From: Trichosphaerium sp. ATCC 40318
Taxonomy: Eukaryota > Discosea > Flabellinia > Trichosidae
Reading direction: 5' to 3'
Assembly: GCA_038496445.1 (NCBI GenBank)
Contig: JALMLS010000287.1
Coordinates: 62,001-126,000, forward strand
DNA: 64,000 nt
A model generated the notes under the pieces. It saw nothing but the letters and a program-made list of their open reading frames with translations, ran no database searches and had not been told where the DNA came from. Of this stretch, positions 59,467-64,000 are shown piece after piece. The stretch's first letter is position 1, and each line of letters opens with the position of its first letter. Position numbers and translations under genes: made by a program.

Positions 59467-61834
59467 TTACAACTCCCATTTTTTCTTTATTTTGAACATA
59501 GTCATAAAGTCAGCAATAGTATGAACTACCTTAGTATCTAATATTCCTTTACGTGGTATCTTCATTACCATAGGACCATGTTCTTGACACTCTTTATCAT
59601 TACAACACAAACAGTGTGGTTTAGGTACATCACATACTTGAAAGTTATGTTCCATACCAAGGTATATCCTATAAGCATAGTTCTTTGGTGTATACCTGAA
59701 TCCATCAAAGTATTTAAAGGATGAAACAAGGTGTTTATTTTTCATCCAATCAGAAGGTATAGAGCATCGTTTCATAGGTTCATTTGAGGAGAATAGTCGT
59801 AATGACTCAGAAAAGAAAGGTTTAAACATTGACATTGGCACTCTAAGTGAATCAGGTGCAACAAGCAGCCTGCAAAAGAACATGTATCCGCACCTTGCCA
59901 GATGCTTGTACCAATTCTCTCGTACTTTATTCTCATTCCTATATTTAAGAGGGAACTGTGGGACAGCAAGAGATGAAGAAGATAGCTGCTCTAAACGAAA
60001 AAAAATTAGAAAAAAAAAAGAAAGACTCTAACGATGACAACTTTGTTTACCTCTTATCTTCTTCATCTGGTTTTCATATGGAACGATATACTTCCTATCT
60101 GTAATAACAAGTTCTAATTGCTTTAATCCAGCCTCATAAGCCAATGTTTTAAATGCAATAGACCTCACATGGATAAAAGGAATAAAAATGACTGAACTAC
60201 CAGACTTAGCAAAAGCTAACATCCAAGCCTGACTTCCAGTTCCTATAACTATAACATCCGCTGCATATATACGCGATACATAATCGCAAAAAGGAAGGTC
60301 ATCTGTGATAAGACCCGCATCAAAACCTTGATCAATAGTCCATTCACAGAGCGACTCAGCGTTTGCTATCTGTCTATTCCAACCACGTTGTATGAAGAGA
60401 ACGGTCTTTGCTACTTCGTGTTTTTTTCTTGGTTCAACACCACACATCTCAAGTGTCTTACTTCTATAACTACTGAGAGCTTCTTGACTACCAAAAAAAT
60501 TGACATTGTCTGAAGGTACAAGTAGACTTTTAAAGCATAGAGGTTTTGTCTTATCGTATTGATCATACTCTGATATTTCAGGTATTGTAAACTTTCTCCA
60601 TTTAAAGTTTGATCTAAGCGCTTCACAAGTCCATGTCGGCCAATTTTTAATGCTTTTTTTAGCTTTTAATTCGTTAGGATATGTCCATAGTATATGCTCT
60701 ATATGACCGATTTCGTTTTGTAGTTGGTTTAGTTTAAAAAGAACTTCACTTGTATGACCTGGATGTGAAACAGCTACAAAAAGTTAGAAGTCTTGGCAGT
60801 AAGAAAATTTTAAGAAAATAGAAGTTGCTCGGGTACAAACGCCTGGCAAAAAATAAAAAAATGCACTATTACTACTACATAAATATTTTTGTTATTGCGA
60901 TTATGTTTCGCAACATGAAATTATACGAAAAGGAAAAGAGATTTGGTTTAATTTTTTTTTTTTTTCGATATTTCATTGTAGTTGCTAGTTACTTGACGTA
61001 CACTTGTCCCATGGATTATCCCATAGTAATGTATTTTCTGATATCCAATTTACTGTATTTGGAGGTGTTGTAGAAACGATAAGGTTGAAATGGAACGATA
61101 GAGTTCTAATTTCACTACCGGTATTAAACCACCATTCCTTATGATTTTGTTTGAATTGATTACTATTTTTAGTGTAGAACTCAAATTGATTGTCTCGTAT
61201 ACACACATTATTATACAAACAGTGACCTATGTATATTATTATAACTCAAGGGCATAACGAACTTTGAAAATTTTGTACTTACCATTCTTTGAACAGCCTT
61301 CTTTGGAAAACTCGCCGAAACCACTAAAATCGAAATTAAATAAAAAGTTTTCGGTTTTTACGGCTTGTACGTTTCAGTTTTTGCTTTTTCGAACTTCACA
61401 TGTGGACAAATAAACTTGTCTTTGTGATAGTACGGATTATAGCGATTAGAAAGAGGTCTACACGGAAACTGTCCTGTATTCTCTGGAGCGTTCTTCAGCG
61501 TCATATACAGGCGTATTTGCTTCTTTACATGCTGTGACAATTGTAAACTGCTCGAATAGCGCTTATTGCGCAATTGGGCCACGTTACTTATCCCTTGGCG
61601 ATATAGAGACGCTAAAATGCTTATTTTGTACGCAGAATGTTTGACATAAAACACGTCTGCAATTAGTTTCGCCACAGAAAGGTTATCGGTGAAGTGAGCG
61701 TTGCTCCAGTCGAGCGAAATACGCGGAGGGCCATCAGTGACGTTGCGAAGTTTTGTCTGAGCCAAATACAAGTTTGCTACCATCCACAGTATCACACAAC
61801 CCAATAGCCATCCGTAAACACTAGCTTGTCGCAT
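59467..61834 (-). CDS. Type II membrane glycosyltransferase, GT61-like
   Basis: Starts MRQASVYGWLLGCVILWMVA (61834), a short cytosolic tail and signal anchor, as in Golgi enzymes. Then a stem, and a region with CLYNNVCIRDNQFEFYTK and WISENTLLWDNPWD. The catalytic region has VSRIYAADVIVIGTGSQAW with LAFAKSGSSVIFIPF, matching the GT61/DUF563 block where a GxxGxx loop binds the nucleotide sugar, after RGWNRQIANAESL. The C-terminal exons (KCLCCNDKECQEHGP region, ending FKIKKKWEL at 59467) look like an added tail. GT61 enzymes add xylose or GlcNAc to glycoproteins or EGF modules; the donor here is unknown. Exon junctions at 60780-60820 and 61220-61290 are approximate. Confidence 0.75.
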
Positions 61835-62197
61835 TTGAGCGTCTACAAAGGCGAAAAAGAGTTCATTAAAAGCACCAAGCGCGTGACGCCCCAAAAATGT
61901 TGTGTTGGGGTTACTATCTAACACATGACTGCACTTAATGACTATTAAGTTGTAATAAATATGAATCAACATAACTGTGGGTAACCAAGTGGATTTGAAA
62001 ACGCGTTTTAAAATATCTGGTTTTGGATAAAACGTGTCTAGTTTTGTGACAACAAAACACAACTATCAAAGGTCACCACCGGCAAGAGAGGTCCTACTAG
62101 AATGTTGCAACTCTCTTATTAACAAAAGAAAAACGTAAGAACTTAGAACTGTTGGAAACATCTCTAATGTAACATACAAAACGTGACATGGAATATT
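61835..62197. other. Spacer between tandem minus-strand genes
   Basis: The frame of the glycosyltransferase stays open upstream to 62062 without a better ATG. Nothing else recognised. Confidence 0.45.
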
Positions 62198-63718
62198 TTA
62201 CTCATCTGTGGAACTTACGCCTTCCCACATACTTTTTAATACATAAGCTGCCATCTTTGCCATTTCGACTTGCACTGCTTCTACTAAAGCATCTTCATAT
62301 GATTTTCTTATACCAGATACTATGCCCTGTGGTGTGAGATCGTCAACTGAAGTTTCAAATTGTACGCCAACATGAGGTATTCTCCACTGACTCCAGTCTG
62401 TGTCCACAACTTCCTTGCCATCTATTTCAAAGTTCACAACAGTAAGTAAAAAATGAGAATAATAATAAAGGCTTACCAATACCAACGGTTTTGGCTGCTT
62501 CTAACAATGATAGCTCCTTTAGACCAACTTCTAATTGTACGTTTGCTTTCTTCGTATCAATTAAGTGGAAGCTACCATCTACTTGAAAGTCTACCTTGCC
62601 AGTTGTGAATAGGCCAGGTGGGTTTGTTATATTAGCTACGAAAAACAATTACTACAAACGGATTGCGAGAGTACTCTCATACCTCCAAGAATAGATAGCG
62701 GAATATCATTAGCTGTAAATGAGCTAAATGACTCTAATTTATCTCCTCTTTGACTAAGTCGCCATTCACCATCATCTATCTTACCACTACCGTTTGCCGA
62801 GGTGCTGAAAAATAAGCAACAAAAAAAAAGGTATGGTTAACTGTACAATATATCAGCGAGAGCTGTCTTCTTTGAAATATTATGTCCATAGAATTGTTTG
62901 AACAAAAACCTGGGAAATTTGATACTGGATGATGTATATTCAGCAAGTTTATTATCACGTGGTGATGAGTCAACAATATTGACATCTACGTCCTATAAAA
63001 AAGATTAATGCAAGAAAACAATAAGCACGAAAATCTGTCTTACCCGTAGCTCAAGTTCTTTTATATTCCAGTCTAATGGTTTCTCTGATTCCTTTTTAAT
63101 GTCTACTGATACTTGGCTTCTCTACAGCGATGTAAGAAAGGGATATTTTGAGAAATTGGTTAAGTACACGAAGCATCAATTGATGTATTACTATGCTCGT
63201 TGGGTCTATGAGGTTAGAGAGAGCCTGAAGATATTGTAACCGCATGTAACTCGCTGAAAAATCAAAAGTAAGAGCTGGGTGATTCTTTCTTGACACTGTG
63301 AGGCCATGAAACTCCCACTGTCCAGAATGCACAGAACCTTTTGTGTTTGTAAGCATACTTTGTTGATTATAATTAATGATCCCATTTCTGTGGACAACAG
63401 TGAGCGTGCGTACCGTTTACGCTATCAAAATTAACGTTTATGCCTGTGAAAGGTTGCTTTCATTTTGTAAGCTTGATAACACTTTAGTAGGGTACCTGTA
63501 GCGTAGTAATTACTCTACAGAAATTAGTGAGTGCTTTTGTAGCGATGTTACATACCTCAACGAAATTGGCATGAAAATACTGTTACCAGTAAACACTGAC
63601 ACCGCCATTCCCGCTGTGGACAGAAAAAAGCCACCAGCGGTGTATAATGATAATCTACCGTTTAATGTTTAATAAATGAAAGGCAATAGTGTGTTAAAGA
63701 ATACCTTGCCAGCGCCAT
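62198..63718 (-). CDS. Signal-anchored protein, candidate Mdm31/AsmA-like
   Basis: Starts MALARLSLYTAGGFFLSTAG (63718), a hydrophobic anchor. Spliced segments: VHSGQWEFHGLTVSRKNHPAL, LDWNIKELELRDVDVNIV, GEWRLSQRGDKLESF, NPPGLFTTGKVDFQVDGSF, and SQWRIPHVGVQFETSVDDLT, ending AYVLKSMWEGVSSTDE at 62198. The alternating beta-strand pattern, WxxxxL(x)V motifs and short terminal helix resemble Mdm31/Mdm32-type (AsmA-related bridge lipid-transfer) proteins of mitochondria; LEA2-type folds are an alternative. The exon structure at about 63370-63570 is not resolved, so the chain between the anchor and VHSGQW is uncertain. Divergent from Rab1 by 112 bases. Confidence 0.45.
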
Positions 63719-63830
63719 CAGTGAAGAACCGTCGTTTGAAATTAAGCCTAAAAACTTTGCTTGACCATTCCAAACCACGTTGATAGCTCTTTCAAATAAC
63801 TTTTACCACAACAACGTCTAAAGTATCAGT

Positions 63831-64000
63831 ATGAACCCTGATTAGTAAGTTCGCTTTACAACTCCTAACGTACTAACAGCAAACAGCGATTTCTTATTCA
63901 AATTGCTCCTAATTGGCGACTCTGGTGTCGGTAAATCATGCTTGCTTTTACGCTTCGCTGTATGTCTCTAAATAGCTACAAAACTCTCAACAAAAACTCG
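63831..64000 (+). CDS. RAB1: Rab1/Ypt1 small GTPase, 5' end only
   Basis: The first exon MNPDY splices (donor GTAAGT at 63845) to [19 protein letters not shown] (acceptor before 63892), then CLLLRFA with a donor GTATGT at 63960. The P-loop GDSGVGKS and the N-terminus match Rab1/Ypt1, the GTPase of ER-to-Golgi traffic. The window ends inside the second intron, so switch regions and the prenylated tail are not seen. Confidence 0.92.

Noticed and set aside
61834-62062. Upstream extension of the glycosyltransferase frame
   Set aside because: The ATG at 61834 directly precedes a typical signal anchor; the upstream frame has no ATG at its open end, so it is probably non-coding.

Overview
The window is AT-rich (roughly 36-37% G+C by eye), intron-dense nuclear DNA from a eukaryote. 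Most genes are cut into exons of 50-250 bases by very short introns (about 25-110 bases, GT...AG, with a few GC...AG), so only spliced reading shows the proteins. The gene set (paxillin with LD motifs, H-type lectin, SPRY and LRR F-box proteins, RasGEF, spartin-like protein, PP2A-B56, HPPD, UNC93-like, Rab1) fits an amoeboid unicellular relative of Amoebozoa/Opisthokonta. I cannot name the species from sequence alone. All coordinates given for spliced genes span start codon to stop codon including introns.

Layout. 0-5.5 kb: a divergent pair, an SH3/spartin-like/PH protein (minus) and a signal-peptide-peptidase intramembrane aspartyl protease with a long acidic tail (plus). 5.9-16.4 kb (plus): a RasGEF fused to a degenerate penta-EF region, an F-box protein with a ThuA/glutamine-amidotransferase-like domain, a TauD-type 2-oxoglutarate dioxygenase, an intronless F-box/LRR gene with a frameshifted end, and a small EF-hand protein. 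16.8-25 kb: a small putative phosphotyrosine scaffold, a two-LIM paxillin, a tail-anchored F-box/SPRY protein and a GNAT acetyltransferase. 26-38.4 kb: an UNC93-like transporter, a triple H-type lectin/RING protein, a small secreted Cys-rich protein head-to-head with an EGF receptor that carries a lamin-tail domain, an intronless BTB (T1-type) protein and a secreted protein of unknown family. 38.4-40.4 kb is the longest gene-poor stretch. 40.4-50.7 kb: SF3B4, PP2A-B56, an F-box protein divergent from an MSS51/MYND protein, and HPPD. 50.8-54.2 kb: two minus-strand proteins of unknown function, one with an HEVIH zincin motif. 54.9-59.2 kb: two tandem repeat genes (MORN2 plus a >20-unit LRR array, then an F-box/MORN2 protein), both nearly intronless and very unlike their neighbours. 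59.4-64 kb: a GT61-like glycosyltransferase, a candidate Mdm31/AsmA-like protein and the first exon of Rab1/Ypt1, cut by the window end.

Themes. Five F-box genes lie in 64 kb, each with a different substrate-side domain, which suggests an expanded SCF ubiquitin-ligase repertoire. The intron-poor repeat genes use the same LRR and MORN2 repeat types that are common in large DNA viruses of amoebae and their hosts, so gene exchange is a reasonable hypothesis. The palindrome CACGTG occurs about 60 times, mostly in introns and between genes, far above expectation. I found no tRNA, rRNA, CRISPR array or recognisable transposon.
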